DNA of 64,000 nucleotides from Klebsormidium nitens (Eukaryota; Streptophyta; Klebsormidiophyceae; Klebsormidiales; Klebsormidiaceae): the NCBI GenBank assembly GCA_000708835.1, contig DF236953.1:1-64000 (forward strand). Reading direction: 5' to 3'. Positions 1-9,968 of this stretch are shown here, one piece after another. The notes under the pieces were generated by a model that worked only from the letters and a program-made list of their open reading frames with translations, had not been told where the DNA came from and ran no database searches. Position numbers and translations under genes: made by a program. Position 1 is the stretch's first letter; every line of letters starts with the position of its first letter.

Positions 1-560
1 ACCGAGTATCCATATTTCTTGTTCAATGAACCTCGTGTGGTCTCTTGTATGAGGACAACTACCCTCTGTGGGAGCGAAATCTTCTTCCCCTGGCACTTTT
101 GAGTCCGAAACAGTTGAGATCCTGCTCGGGCCTCTGCTTGACAGACGCGCCCCTTCTTTGCGTCGATTTCAAGTCGCGTATCCTTCTACAGAGCAAAGGC
201 ATCATTCCCCTTTGCATCATAGGCAGCAATCACTCGAAAGCTTCGTTTCGTGGATTCCATATCGGATGGCCTGGTGCACTTCTATGATAGGTTTGTAGAA
301 AATAAGCCCGCCCCCTAATGCATCTCTGACTATGCGGATTCAACAATCTCGGCTGCAAGCAATAATATACAGTGCATATGGTATGAAGCGCACGTGGAGA
401 GACAGTGAAAAAGTGTCAAGTCCCTTTTAAATATCTAGTTATTCTGTTGAAAAATCTCGAGATTTGTCAACAATTTTCGGCCCCCCGCACGCAGTTTTAA
501 GAAAATAAGCGTTTAAGAGAGGTTTCGATGTCATTTTATTGCGACCGACCTTTTTGAAAT
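1..560. other. no recognisable gene
   Basis: Short open frames occur at 45-298 but none has recognisable family features or convincing codon structure. The stretch from about 480 to 560 is moderately AT-rich and could hold the promoter of the recombinase-like gene that starts at 627. I see no terminal repeat marking the left edge of the viral-like block, so that block may extend beyond the window. Confidence 0.4.
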
Positions 561-626
561 AACTTGTTGCAAAATGGGAGACGTTATAAAATTATTTTCT
601 TGCATCATTGTAGGCGGGTGATAAGT

Positions 627-1442
627 ATGGATGCTCTACGGAAGGTCTTAGCTGATGGGATCAGGACCGAGAGTTCCACAGAGCAGTATCTCAAAGGGAT
701 TCAGCTTCTATGGAACATGGTTTTCGATGATAAAATGCCCGAGGACCCTTCTTGGATAAAGAACAAGGCTCAGAAGATTGTTGCAGCTGTTCTCGAGCGA
801 TATGATAATCCCGGAAGCAGGCGTACTCGCTTAGCCCCTTTTCTTGCTGTTTGTCGCAAACTCGGTCATGCGGAGGCTTATCAAACCTACTATGAGCCGT
901 TTCGGAAGGAAAATAAGGCTCTGAAGGAATCTGCTCAACGAAAAATTGAAACCAAAACCTCGGACGCCACATCAGAGATGACCGTTGAAGAGGTCGAAAC
1001 ATTCGGAAAGAAGCTTGCACGCAAGGTTAGACAGTTGAGTCTCGAAGACATGAATCGAGATCTCACTCCTAAGGAGGTGAAGATCTGTATGTGGCATCTC
1101 GTCCTCGAATGGCATATGCTTCTGAGTAAGGAGCATCGTCGTCGTGTAAAAGTGCACGAGCTTCCAATCTTACAAAAGGGGCAACAGATCGAGGGTGCGA
1201 GCTATTTGCTGCAGACCTCACGACGCAAGGGAGATTACAAACTCGTTCTTGAAGACGGAGTTCGAATCCCTCTAACGAAGATGCTGAGCAAGTATCTTCA
1301 TCGAACCCTTCAATTGATACCTCGAGATTACTTTTTGACTTCGATCACTCAGCCGCAGACGGCTATGACTGCTAGCAATTGGTCGATGTTTATGAATAAG
1401 ATCCAGTATAACGGAAAGCGCTTCAATCCAGATCGACTTTAA
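627..1442 (+). pseudogene. truncated tyrosine-recombinase-like gene (first copy)
   Basis: The frame encodes about 271 aa from the ATG at 627. It has an N-terminal helical segment like the core-binding domain of tyrosine recombinases. Its later part runs parallel to the next gene, ending in a LIPRDYF segment that matches LIPRKHL there. It stops just before the place where the neighbour has its catalytic Arg-His box. In the shifted frame at about 1434-1480 the translation resumes with a leucine-arginine-rich segment resembling that box and then stops, so a one-base frameshift plus loss of the GHx...Tyr end is likely. It could instead be a genuine short accessory protein. It sits 62 bases upstream of the second copy in the same orientation, which suggests duplication and co-transcription. 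Confidence 0.55.
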
Positions 1443-1504
1443 GACGTCCGTATCTTACGAAAAATATCTATGAAGAGTAGTAGCAACGAGGCAATTTTGC
1501 GGTG

Positions 1505-2548
1505 ATGGATTTCAACTTCGAAGCAGAGATACGCAGAAAACTGAAGGTGCAGTCTCCCGAGAAGGTTCTTTGTGGAGCTCCGCCAAACCGATCAGATTCT
1601 ACGGTGTCTGTTTACATTAGACAACTAAAAACCGTGTATTCGGCTGGAGACTTTGGGCCGGACGTGATGAACAGTCTCGACTGGATTGAGGACCATGAAC
1701 ATGTGATTTCAACCATAGAGAGTCTTACATCTCGTGATGGCAAGCTTCTTAAACCTCTGACAAAGAGTAATTATGCGGCCCATTTTGCTATTCTTGCTTC
1801 TGGAGAGACGCAATCAGCGTATTCGAAGTATATGCAGAGGATGAAGCCAACCGAGGAGGAGCTCGATCGTTCTATGCAGAGAAAGACGCCGAAAGAGGTC
1901 GACAATTGGATTCCTTGGTCCGAGCTCTTAGAAAAAGGATCGGAACTCGACGATCAGATCAACCGCTATGTTGTGCCAAAGTTTCACAAGAAGGAACGCT
2001 TGGATCGCCATGATAAGCAGTTGGTTATGGACCATCTCATTCTTGCACTCTATACGATGCCCTTGGGACCTTTGCGGAATGAGTACGCAGAATGCATCTT
2101 TTTCATGAAGGACCACGAAAACGATTGCATTGCGATCAAACCGGGTGACATCAACGTCGTCGAGTTGAACGAAGATCCCAATAAGTGTTTCTTTCACATT
2201 GGTCGACATAAGACCCTCGAAAAAGATGGCGTTCGTTGCCTTGAGGTTCCTGAGGATCTCGTAAAAGTCATACTTAGATCCTTTAATCTGATTCCTCGAA
2301 AACATTTGATCCTTAAGAGGCATTATCTCGTCTGGAAAGATGAACCGATATCGAATTTTACCGTAGTTCTTAACGACCTTGGTCAGCGCCATTTCGGTAG
2401 GAATCTTAGCTGCACTTTGCTTCGACACATCTCACATACTGAACAGAGTCCGAAGCTGATGTCCCGTGGTGAAGTGAGAGCAAAGGCACAATACATGGGC
2501 CATAGCATGAGGACTGCGGATGAGCTCTATAGTAGACGATTTGAATAA
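1505..2548 (+). CDS. tyrosine recombinase/integrase-like protein
   Basis: An intronless 347-aa frame from the ATG at 1505. The C-terminal half has the layout of a tyrosine recombinase catalytic domain: Arg191 in PLRNEY, Lys236 in GRHKTL, Arg307-His308 in LLRHISH, Gly-His332-333 in YMGHS, and the likely nucleophile Tyr342 in ELYSRRF, six residues from the end. The usual first His of the H-x-x-R box is Thr here. Such enzymes integrate or excise DNA circles by cleaving one strand at a time through a phosphotyrosine. Next to a primase/D5 helicase, it fits the integrase of a viral-like or Crypton-like element. The frame is intact, unlike its neighbours. No database comparison was possible, and assignment rests on spacing of the motif residues. 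Confidence 0.7.
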   Translation: MDFNFEAEIRRKLKVQSPEKVLCGAPPNRSDSTVSVYIRQLKTVYSAGDFGPDVMNSLDWIEDHEHVISTIESLTSRDGKLLKPLTKSNYAAHFAILASGETQSAYSKYMQRMKPTEEELDRSMQRKTPKEVDNWIPWSELLEKGSELDDQINRYVVPKFHKKERLDRHDKQLVMDHLILALYTMPLGPLRNEYAECIFFMKDHENDCIAIKPGDINVVELNEDPNKCFFHIGRHKTLEKDGVRCLEVPEDLVKVILRSFNLIPRKHLILKRHYLVWKDEPISNFTVVLNDLGQRHFGRNLSCTLLRHISHTEQSPKLMSRGEVRAKAQYMGHSMRTADELYSRRFE

Positions 2549-2666
2549 GTGGGCAATTCTCTTCTTTCTACACTTTGTGTGCGTTCTCTGAGAAGCACTT
2601 TTTCTATGTTAGAATTATCAGGAGGCATCAACTGCACTCCAGCCATGGAATCGACGAATCACAATC

Positions 2667-2891
2667 ATGGATCCACCGCGTGTGCTGCTTGTTTGGAAGC
2701 GAGCATCTATAAAGACGACCATCAGGCCAAGAAAAGAGAATATTCAAAGAAGTTACTATCAAGTACACAAGGACGAGATTCTCTTGAAGAAGGCTCTTAA
2801 ACGAATTGCGAAAGGAAGTAAGACAAGCAGACGGACGAGGCAGCGACTTTATGATGCACAGATTGCTCTTCCTTGGATTCGATCGTACTAA
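2667..2891 (+). CDS. small basic protein of viral-like block, unknown function
   Basis: A 74-aa frame from the ATG at 2667, placed between the recombinase and the primase. It is very rich in Lys and Arg, with a central predicted helix (HKDEILLKKALKRIAKG) followed by a basic patch. The composition suggests a nucleic-acid-binding protein, but I recognise no family. It overlaps the open stretch leading into the primase in another frame. It may be a real accessory gene or a remnant of a larger one. Confidence 0.4.
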   Translation: MDPPRVLLVWKRASIKTTIRPRKENIQRSYYQVHKDEILLKKALKRIAKGSKTSRRTRQRLYDAQIALPWIRSY

Positions 2892-3006
2892 TCAACACGT
2901 CTTTGCAAGCGTGGGCTCCGTCGAGTGCCGCGTTGCATGTCGAACAAATTTTCTGGGATTGAAAAATATAAGGGGGCTTCGGACCTCCTTTGGTCTGTGG
3001 AAAAGC

Positions 3007-5849
3007 ATGGCAACAAACTCGATTGTGAACATGTTAGAAGCGTATGCTCAAGAAGGACTATACGCTGTTCCGGCAAAAGTCAGAGCGACAGACAAAGGAT
3101 CGAAGGAGATTTTGGCAACGATGCCGCATACAAAAGCCAATCACGCAATACGTACAGCATCCGATTGGAGAATGGCGCGGGATCGCATCATGGAAAAGAT
3201 TGAAAAAGAATAATACAACTTCTTGGCAATAAAGACGGGAACCATTTCGGACATCTTTGTGTTTGATATAGACACACGAGACAAACCGGAGAAAGATCTC
3301 CAAGCTGGCATGCCTCTCTGGAAAAGACTGATCGCGGAACACGGGGAACCAGATACTTTAAAAGCCACTTCTGCCAGCGGAGGCCTCCATTATTACTTCT
3401 CGTACGGTGAATCACTCAAAGACGGACTCCAATCAGGAAAGTGTTTTGCTGGAGTGGACTATGAGGGCATGTATTATGGACTCGATGGGCGCGGAGATGG
3501 AGGCATCGTTCTGGCCCCGCCAGGCTCACCTGAGATTGGATTGAATTACACTTGGAGCGCACAACCCTTAAGGACAAACATCCAACCAGCTCCATCATGG
3601 TTGATCCGATTCCTCAACGATTCTGCTGGGAGATCCGCAAACAAGAGTCTCGTGTTGACTTCAAGCGATCGAATTCAAGAGTTGTTAGCAAATGGTGCTG
3701 ATTTCGAGCAGATAAGGGGGCTCGAATCAAGCACCGTCGAAGAAACAATGCGTGTGGAGGTGAATACCAATGACTCACAACGTAGACAAGCACTCGAGCA
3801 CAAGAAGATTGCTGATGCAATGATGCAGCTGTTACAAGACGCTAGACTCGACACGGATGTTCGCTTTTCTGGCAATGTGACCTACCAGGGTCCATATGGT
3901 ATGCTCTACTCATTCATCTGTCATGGTCCTCGAACCTGCATACACATGGTCATCAACACACTGGTAGCAACAATCTGACTCTCGTGAAAAGAGGATGGAC
4001 GGTATTCTATCGATGCTTTGGCTCCGAATGTACCGAGAAGCCTCTTACGGAGCTCGGCAATATCCCGATACCAGTGTCGTTGTTGGATTCGAATCCTGTA
4101 CGTCTACATCCAACTCATGACTGGAGTACCTTTCCAAATAACATCAGAACGCTGTCGCAGGATGCTGTGAAAGCACAAATGAATCTTATCCGGCGTAACG
4201 TGACGCAGCGCTATCGAGGCATGGCTGCAATCTTCTCGGCCATGTATCTCGTCGACGGACGCATCATTGCTGAGGGCAAATGCTTTCACTACTGGAACGG
4301 TCGCAGATGGATAGTCGATAACGCGTTCCATATACAGACCGTCTTCAGTAACCACATGGCTCGTATCATAACCTGGTATTCGAAATGGAGATTGAATGCT
4401 TTCAAGCAGGAGATCTGCGCACGCATGAGAGGCTCTGCAACAGAGCAGAACGTCTCATCAATGCCAGAATTGGTCCTTTCAGATTGGGCATTGAACCCAA
4501 CAAATGAAGAAGAAAGAAAAGCATGTAGCATTGCATGGAGGGTGGTCAACAAAACGTATCCGTTTCCAACAAAGAGAGATCTAGTGGATCTGACACGGGG
4601 TTCCGAGGTTCGTGTATGTCTTGAATTTGTCATGAACTCCTTGCAGGCTCCCCAATCTCTCAGCGAGATGATGGATATTGCCAATCCGTTCTTGTTTGCC
4701 TGTCAGAACGGCGTCATTAATACCGAGACCGGAGAGTTGCTCGCATTTCATCCTGCTCACCTGTGTTCGCGCGCGTCGAAAGCAACTTTTCGTGGAATGC
4801 CAAAGGCCGGAAGCCGATTCGAGAGGTTCCTGCTTGATTGCTTCAACGATGACAGAGAAGTACTCGAATGGTATCAGCTCTTCTGCGGCTATTGTATGAT
4901 GGCAGATACGAGTAAACAATTGTTCCTTGTCAAGCAAGGCAATGGAGCTAATGGAAAATCGTTGACAAAGCTGGCAAATCTCGAAGTTCTAGGCAGTTAC
5001 GCTGTCGTTATGTCAGAAGACTGCATCATTGAGGCTGGTAAACGGTCGGCTGGCGCGGCTTCGAGCCACATCATGGCTCTTCGGGGCGGGCGGCTTGCTG
5101 AGACCGACGAGTCGGGAGAGAAAGCAGTTCTGAATGAGGCCGCAATGAAAGCCCTATCAAGCGGGGGGACGACTACAGGGCGCGAGCTGCATAGCAGACA
5201 AAAAACATTTGAGCTCACCGTGAAAATCGTCCTCAACACGAACTACAAACCTATTCTTCAGAACGTATCCTACTGTGTCACTCGACGCTTGGCACTACTC
5301 CCGATGTTGGTCACTTTCTTACCTCCTGAAAAACTTGATTTTAGCAAACCACGCCAAAAGCTTATCGATACTACTCTTGAAGCATACCTGAAAAGCGACC
5401 AAGGTCGAGATGAAGGTCTATCATGGTACACACAAGGAGCAAAGTGCTATCGTGAACTCAAGCGAACGAATCCCAACACGCTACCACTAATGCGTAGACC
5501 TCGTGTCATGGAAGAAGCTGTTAGAGCATACATCAACGACTCGGACATTGCTAGGCGATGGATCGTCGATTGTCTCGAATTCGAAGATATTCAACCCGAA
5601 GAAAGAGCGACATGGCACTTGGCCGTTGGCGAACGGCTCGGAGAGGTGTTTCGAGCTTGGTTGAAAGAAGAAGACTTGACTAGCTCTCTGTCGGCGACGG
5701 CGCTGAAAAAGCGCATCTTGGAGTATGCTGAAGGCAAAAATCGGGTGGTTGCAGACGGCCGATTCACTGATAGCCAAGTTCAGTCCCAAGGACAGTTTAA
5801 AGGCCTTTTGGGGGTTCGACTGAAATCCGGCTATGAATCTCATGTGTAA
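3007..5849 (+). pseudogene. primase-polymerase (AEP) / D5-type SF3 helicase, broken
   Basis: Three adjoining frames together make one recognisable replication protein of about 945 aa. Positions 3007-3978 give an archaeo-eukaryotic primase domain: catalytic Asp pair in FDIDTRD (3262-3282), SGGLHYYF (from 3376), and GRGDGG near 3487. A Cys/His zinc-binding segment straddles about 3915-4045. Positions 3984-5849 give a D5_N region and an SF3 helicase with Walker A GNGANGKS (4938-4961), acidic Walker B LAETDE, and a sensor segment KIVLNTN. Two lesions break it: an in-frame TAA at 3211-3213, and a frame change between about 3936 and 3960 inside the zinc segment. Primase/D5 fusions prime and unwind DNA in large DNA viruses, polinton-like viruses and some plasmids. 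The break pattern indicates a decaying insertion. There are no introns. Confidence 0.75.
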
Positions 5850-5951
5850 GAGTAGGTGAAGACGATTCAAGCAAGCGCTTACATGCAGAGGGGAGCTATA
5901 GACTTTGCAAGCTGATTGCTTGGTAAGATATATTTTCCAGGATTAAGTTCC

Positions 5952-6208
5952 GGGCTTCTGGTCTGCAGACCAAAAGTCTATAAGACCACGATTTCAAGAG
6001 TTTCCAATTTCAGAATTCTCTAGGCACCATGATTGCTATAATTGAAAAGATTTGGAATCCGCGTCTTCTGGGCTTCTGGTGTGCAGACCAAAAGTCTATA
6101 AGACCACGATTTCAAGAGTTTTTGATTTCATAATTCTCTAGGCACCATGATTGCTATATCTGAAAAGATTTGGAATCTGCGTCTTCTGGGCTTCTGGTCT
6201 GCGGCCCC
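5952..6208. repeat. 118-bp tandem repeat (2.2 copies)
   Basis: The unit beginning GGGCTTCTGG starts at 5952, 6070 and 6188, giving two full 118-bp copies and a 21-bp start of a third. The full copies differ at only a few positions. The array begins about 100 bases after the stop of the helicase frame and may mark or lie just outside the edge of the viral-like block. No gene is visible from 5850 to 6393. Confidence 0.85.
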
Positions 6209-6393
6209 ATCTAGGCACGGTTATGCCACTGGCACAAGTACCTTTCTCGTTTGCACCAAAGTGATATAGCTTCTTATGATGATAACGACCACACATTATG
6301 CACATCGATGCTGTTGGAACATGCATGCAGCATATGATCAAACGTACAAGTCATGGTAACTTTTCGATTGGTGTCTTTGCTTCATTAGGGTGT

Positions 6394-9300
6394 TTAGTAC
6401 ATCAAGAGTCGTTGCCGTACAGCCGGACTCCACGTGTCCGCTCTGCCCGCAATGCGCAGCTTTGGTTCGTCAACCCGTGCTAGATCGCTATTCCTTTCGC
6501 TGACTAGATTAGCGAGGATGACCATGAACGCTACGAGGCTGCTATACCACGCTTGCGTCTTGAAGGTGACGAGGAACGCGTTGCACGACTCCACTGCCGA
6601 CGTATTGACCCATCGCACAGAGTCGTAGTAGTCTGCACGTAATACGGGGATTGAATTAGTTCATCATAGGAAAGCCTTGAGACATGGCGTTGTAGAAGAA
6701 TGCTGCATAGACATGCACTCTTAGAAGGCAGTCAAAAGTTGCCTCCCTCTTTTTTATAGAAGAGCGAGGGCGTTTTTTACTGAGGCACTTCAAACCCGTT
6801 TTTCTGCAAACGCTATGACTTGGCGCCTTCTTCGACTCAAGAATTGGTACCATCTTACAAATATATCAGGGTCTTACCCGGATTGTAAGAAGGGCCGCAT
6901 TTGTGCGCCTCCGCAGAAGTGCGTTGGAAGTGGAATCTGCAAAAGATGAAGCATGGATTGATAAATAAAAAGGTACAAAGAGTTCACAATTGAAGTGACT
7001 TGCGACGCTTGCATGGCAACAGCGCAGAGGATCATAAAAACTGTATTCAACAAGAGCCGCCACTTGGCTTGCATGATTCTTCACTCACCGATCAACCAAA
7101 AAACGGACTTCTGCAAAGAACGCTGGCTCTCTCCGCATCGCGTAGGCACGCAGCTTGCAGGCGTTGTCGTAGACCAGGTATGAGGGGAGATCTTTCCGAT
7201 TGAGGCGAGTGTACAGAACGGTGAAGGGGTCTCGCGGCGACTCCCCGCGGAGCATGACGTGGAAGCCATAGATGACACAATGAGGGCACGAAAAGACAAA
7301 GCCGCCCTTTGTGTGCCGTTGCAGGCTCTTGTTCTTCTTGATCCCGCTTTCCAGAGCGACCTTGGCATCGAATTCCCCGACGGTAAGCCCGCTCCGACAC
7401 CGATGCTCCTCATCGCGCTCGCGAGACCTACCGAGGTCGTCTTCGAACGGTTCGTATTGCGGAAGGGCGCGTTTCTGCTCCCATCCTGGAATTGGATAGC
7501 AGCCAAGCTCTCGTTGCTCGCGGCAGTAAGGATGGTCCTGGGGAAGAGAGCCGCGCTCCGATCCGTCCGCCTCGAGACCGAGCCTGTCGTTCAACAAGAT
7601 CCGTTCTGGCGGAAGAAGGGCGTACTCGTGCAGTGCTGGAGGGGAAAGGCTTTCGACTCCGGGGAGAAGAGCATTCGCCCGGGCCGCCCAGAAGTCGAAG
7701 GCTTGCTGTTGCTCGAAGTTCAGGGGTTTTGGCTCCCGCTCCAGCCAGACGCAGACATCGAGGCCTTCGATCGCCGACAACGCCCATCCCGCCCGTCCAA
7801 TTCCAAGCCCCATCGCTCCGCGCGCAAACAGTGTCAAACGGTAAAGGTGGTGTAGCACGGGATGGAAGTACCGGGGAAAGCGGTCACCGAAATGGTCTAG
7901 CAGCAGACGCAGGATAGGGGAATGCTCGGCCAGCACGACCCTGTTCTCATCGTTTGCGGCTCCTCCAAGGAGCAGCTTACGGACCACCCCCAAGGCTTTC
8001 CCGTGTTGGATGAGATTCGAGTCGTCTGAGACCGAATATGGGGCACCTAGAGTGTAGAGCAGTTCCGCCCATCTGCCTGGGCAGCGGGGAGGCCATTGGG
8101 GCGCGTCTTGCATCGCTTCTCTCTCGATGCCGTCAAGCAGCTCGAGCACGTCTTTGTTCTTCGACCGAACCTGGCCGACCTGATGAGCCGGAATCTGCCG
8201 GCGCCAGTGCAAGAGCACCGGGTCTGCATCGGCATCGGCTGGATCCTGGGCAAAGCCCGTGACGACTTGCACATCGTCCCTAGCGAGCGCGACCTGCACA
8301 AAGACGCTAGATCAGGTCAGCTGCTCGAAGCGAGCATGCATGAGCACTGCAAATCTTTCTTCCGGATCTAACAAACTGAAATACTACAGTCAAAAGTCGC
8401 CTCCATTCCTCTAGAATATGATGGGCGACTTTTGACTGAACCCGTTTACCAGAGGGATGTGTTGCAACGCGCTGACAATCCGAACAAGGTTGCCGGAGGA
8501 AAAGACCATGCTTGCAACTCGATCAAAGTCGTAGCAGAGCGCTGGCATGTAGCCCTTCCGGCAAATCCTTAGGTAGAAGTATTGCCTTTTGGCAAACATC
8601 CGGCCACCGCAGTCAGAACGGCCCTCCTTCTCTCTATAAAATGAGGGGCGCCTTTTAACTGGCCTCTCTCTAAAATCCGGCCTGCCGCAGCTGAGAGTGG
8701 GCCGGAGTCAAAACGGTCCTTCTTTCTTCTAAGAAATCATTATGGGCGCCTTTTGACCTCTCTCAAATATCCGGCCTACCGCAAGCAAAAAACGGGCCGG
8801 AGTCGAAACGTACCAGAAGCTCCTTGTATTCTCGTGTACTCAGCGTCTTCCCTAGCTTTGGGTCAGCAGCATGGTGTCCGCTGAACTGCGCTAGAAGCGT
8901 CCGAAGCTCGGGTTGATGCAGGAGACGCTTTTTCAGCCCCCCTCCCGAAAGAGACGCCGCCAGGTAGTTACTTCCGGCCTCCATGACTCTCTGTACGTTG
9001 ACTTTATCGGAGCCTTGACTTGGCGCCGTGAAGGGCCGAAGCAGGGCGGCATCGGTTCCGGCAAGCCCGCCCTTCTGACGCGTGCCGTCGGCGCAAGCAA
9101 GCCTCGCAATGCCGTCGCATAGAAGCACCTTCACAAGAAAGATGATCCAGTGCTCTTGAAAGAATGAACTTCATAAATCTTAGGTGCCCACGCTCTAATG
9201 ACGTCAGCAATAAGCGACCGCAAAAAGTTGGTGCCAGAGCTTGGACATTTTGGACACTTGGACACGGCGGCAGGATTGACTCGGGATGTGATGACGTCAT

Positions 9301-9707
9301 CAAAGGTGCCCAAAAATTTCAATGGTGGTTGGAAGAATCAAGTGCCTTCATGGATTGTGGACAAGGGACTTAAGTGATGCAAAACGCACCTCTGGATGTG
9401 GTCCGCAGAGGCTACAACACTCCATGATCTGCCGCCCGCACAGCTTGAAGAAGCCAAGGCTCGCCTTACGCCAACACTCTTCCGACAAGAGGGTCGCGCT
9501 GGGATTGTATTGACGCCGTACCGCACTCCCAGCTGCAATGAGCGGGCTGAAAGCAGCTCCCGATTTCTGAACGTCTCGTAGCAGTATCTGACAAGCGACC
9601 TGCGTGACGACCACCGCGCGTGTCCACGCGTATAGACCGAGCGCCTCTCCATTGAAGTGAACGGTATGCTTCTCAGGGCAGGCGCAGCAATAGATCCGGA
9701 GCTTGAC
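6394..9707 (-). CDS. KDZ-type DDE transposase, catalytic exons
   Basis: Minus-strand exons with matching phases: 9707-9390, 9128-8814, 8293-7089, 6936-6878, 6632-6394 (stop). The first exon has CxC-like cysteines (YCCACPE, CCSLCGPHPE). The junction to the next gives the CDGIARL step typical of Kyakuja/Dileera/Zisupton transposases. The third exon ends with FSCPHCVIYG, then VYDNACKL holding the second catalytic Asp, and VDR; splicing adds FHF...HKCGPSYNP. The last exon has VNTSAVESCN with the probable catalytic Glu, then a helical end. These enzymes cut and paste DNA transposons in fungi, algae and animals. All five exons stay in frame without stops, so the catalytic half may be functional. 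The 5' border of the first exon is uncertain; amino-terminal zinc and HMG exons lie upstream at 9969-12130. Confidence 0.85.
6729..6782. repeat. short palindromic mini-element in KDZ intron
   Basis: About 54 bp with imperfect inverted ends (CAGTCAAAAGTTGCC at left, GGCGTTTTTTACTG at right) in the last intron of the KDZ gene. It is related to the copies at 8387-8438, 8610-8662 and 8705-8759. Confidence 0.65.
8387..8438. repeat. 52-bp palindromic mini-element, perfect ends
   Basis: CAGTCAAAAGTCGCC at 8387-8401 is the exact reverse complement of 8424-8438, a perfect 15-bp inverted repeat around a 22-base loop. It lies in the KDZ intron between 8293 and 8814. Confidence 0.8.
8590..8809. repeat. 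degenerate tandem array at KDZ splice donor
   Basis: Related units of roughly 75-100 bp begin near 8598, 8676 and 8770. They share ATCCGGCC, CCGCAG and, in the last two, GGGCCGGAGTC. The first two units each end in a palindromic mini-element (8610-8662, 8705-8759). The minus-strand splice donor of the exon 9128-8814 lies at the end of the last unit, so the array overlaps the intron border. Confidence 0.65.
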
Positions 9708-9968
9708 CTGCACAGTAATTGGGTCCAAATGGTGCCCATTATTTACTGACAGCTTTGATTCGAACTGGGTATGTTGCAATCATGTTAGAGTATCAGAAAG
9801 TAGCCTGAAACATTGCACGACTCTTTACACAAATCGTCTGCTTTTGTCTGGTTGAGTATTCTTTATATCAATACTAACTTTACAAATCATTCTGTATGCC
9901 AACGCTCCTATCTTATCAGCCTCTGCAAGAAAGACATAGACTGTAGAGCTATACGCAATGGTCTTTAC

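Noticed and set aside
45-298. upstream viral gene at the window start
   Set aside because: Two overlapping short frames with no motif; not supportable.
3211-3213. TAA read as a sense codon (alternative nuclear code)
   Set aside because: Elongin-A ends in TAA and PARC6 and the kinase end in TAG at the expected places, so the standard code is in use.
5952-6208. CRISPR-like array
   Set aside because: Units are 118 bp with no unique spacers and only 2.2 copies, in a eukaryotic contig.
7259-7855. 198-codon plus-strand frame
   Set aside because: Antisense shadow of the KDZ catalytic exon.
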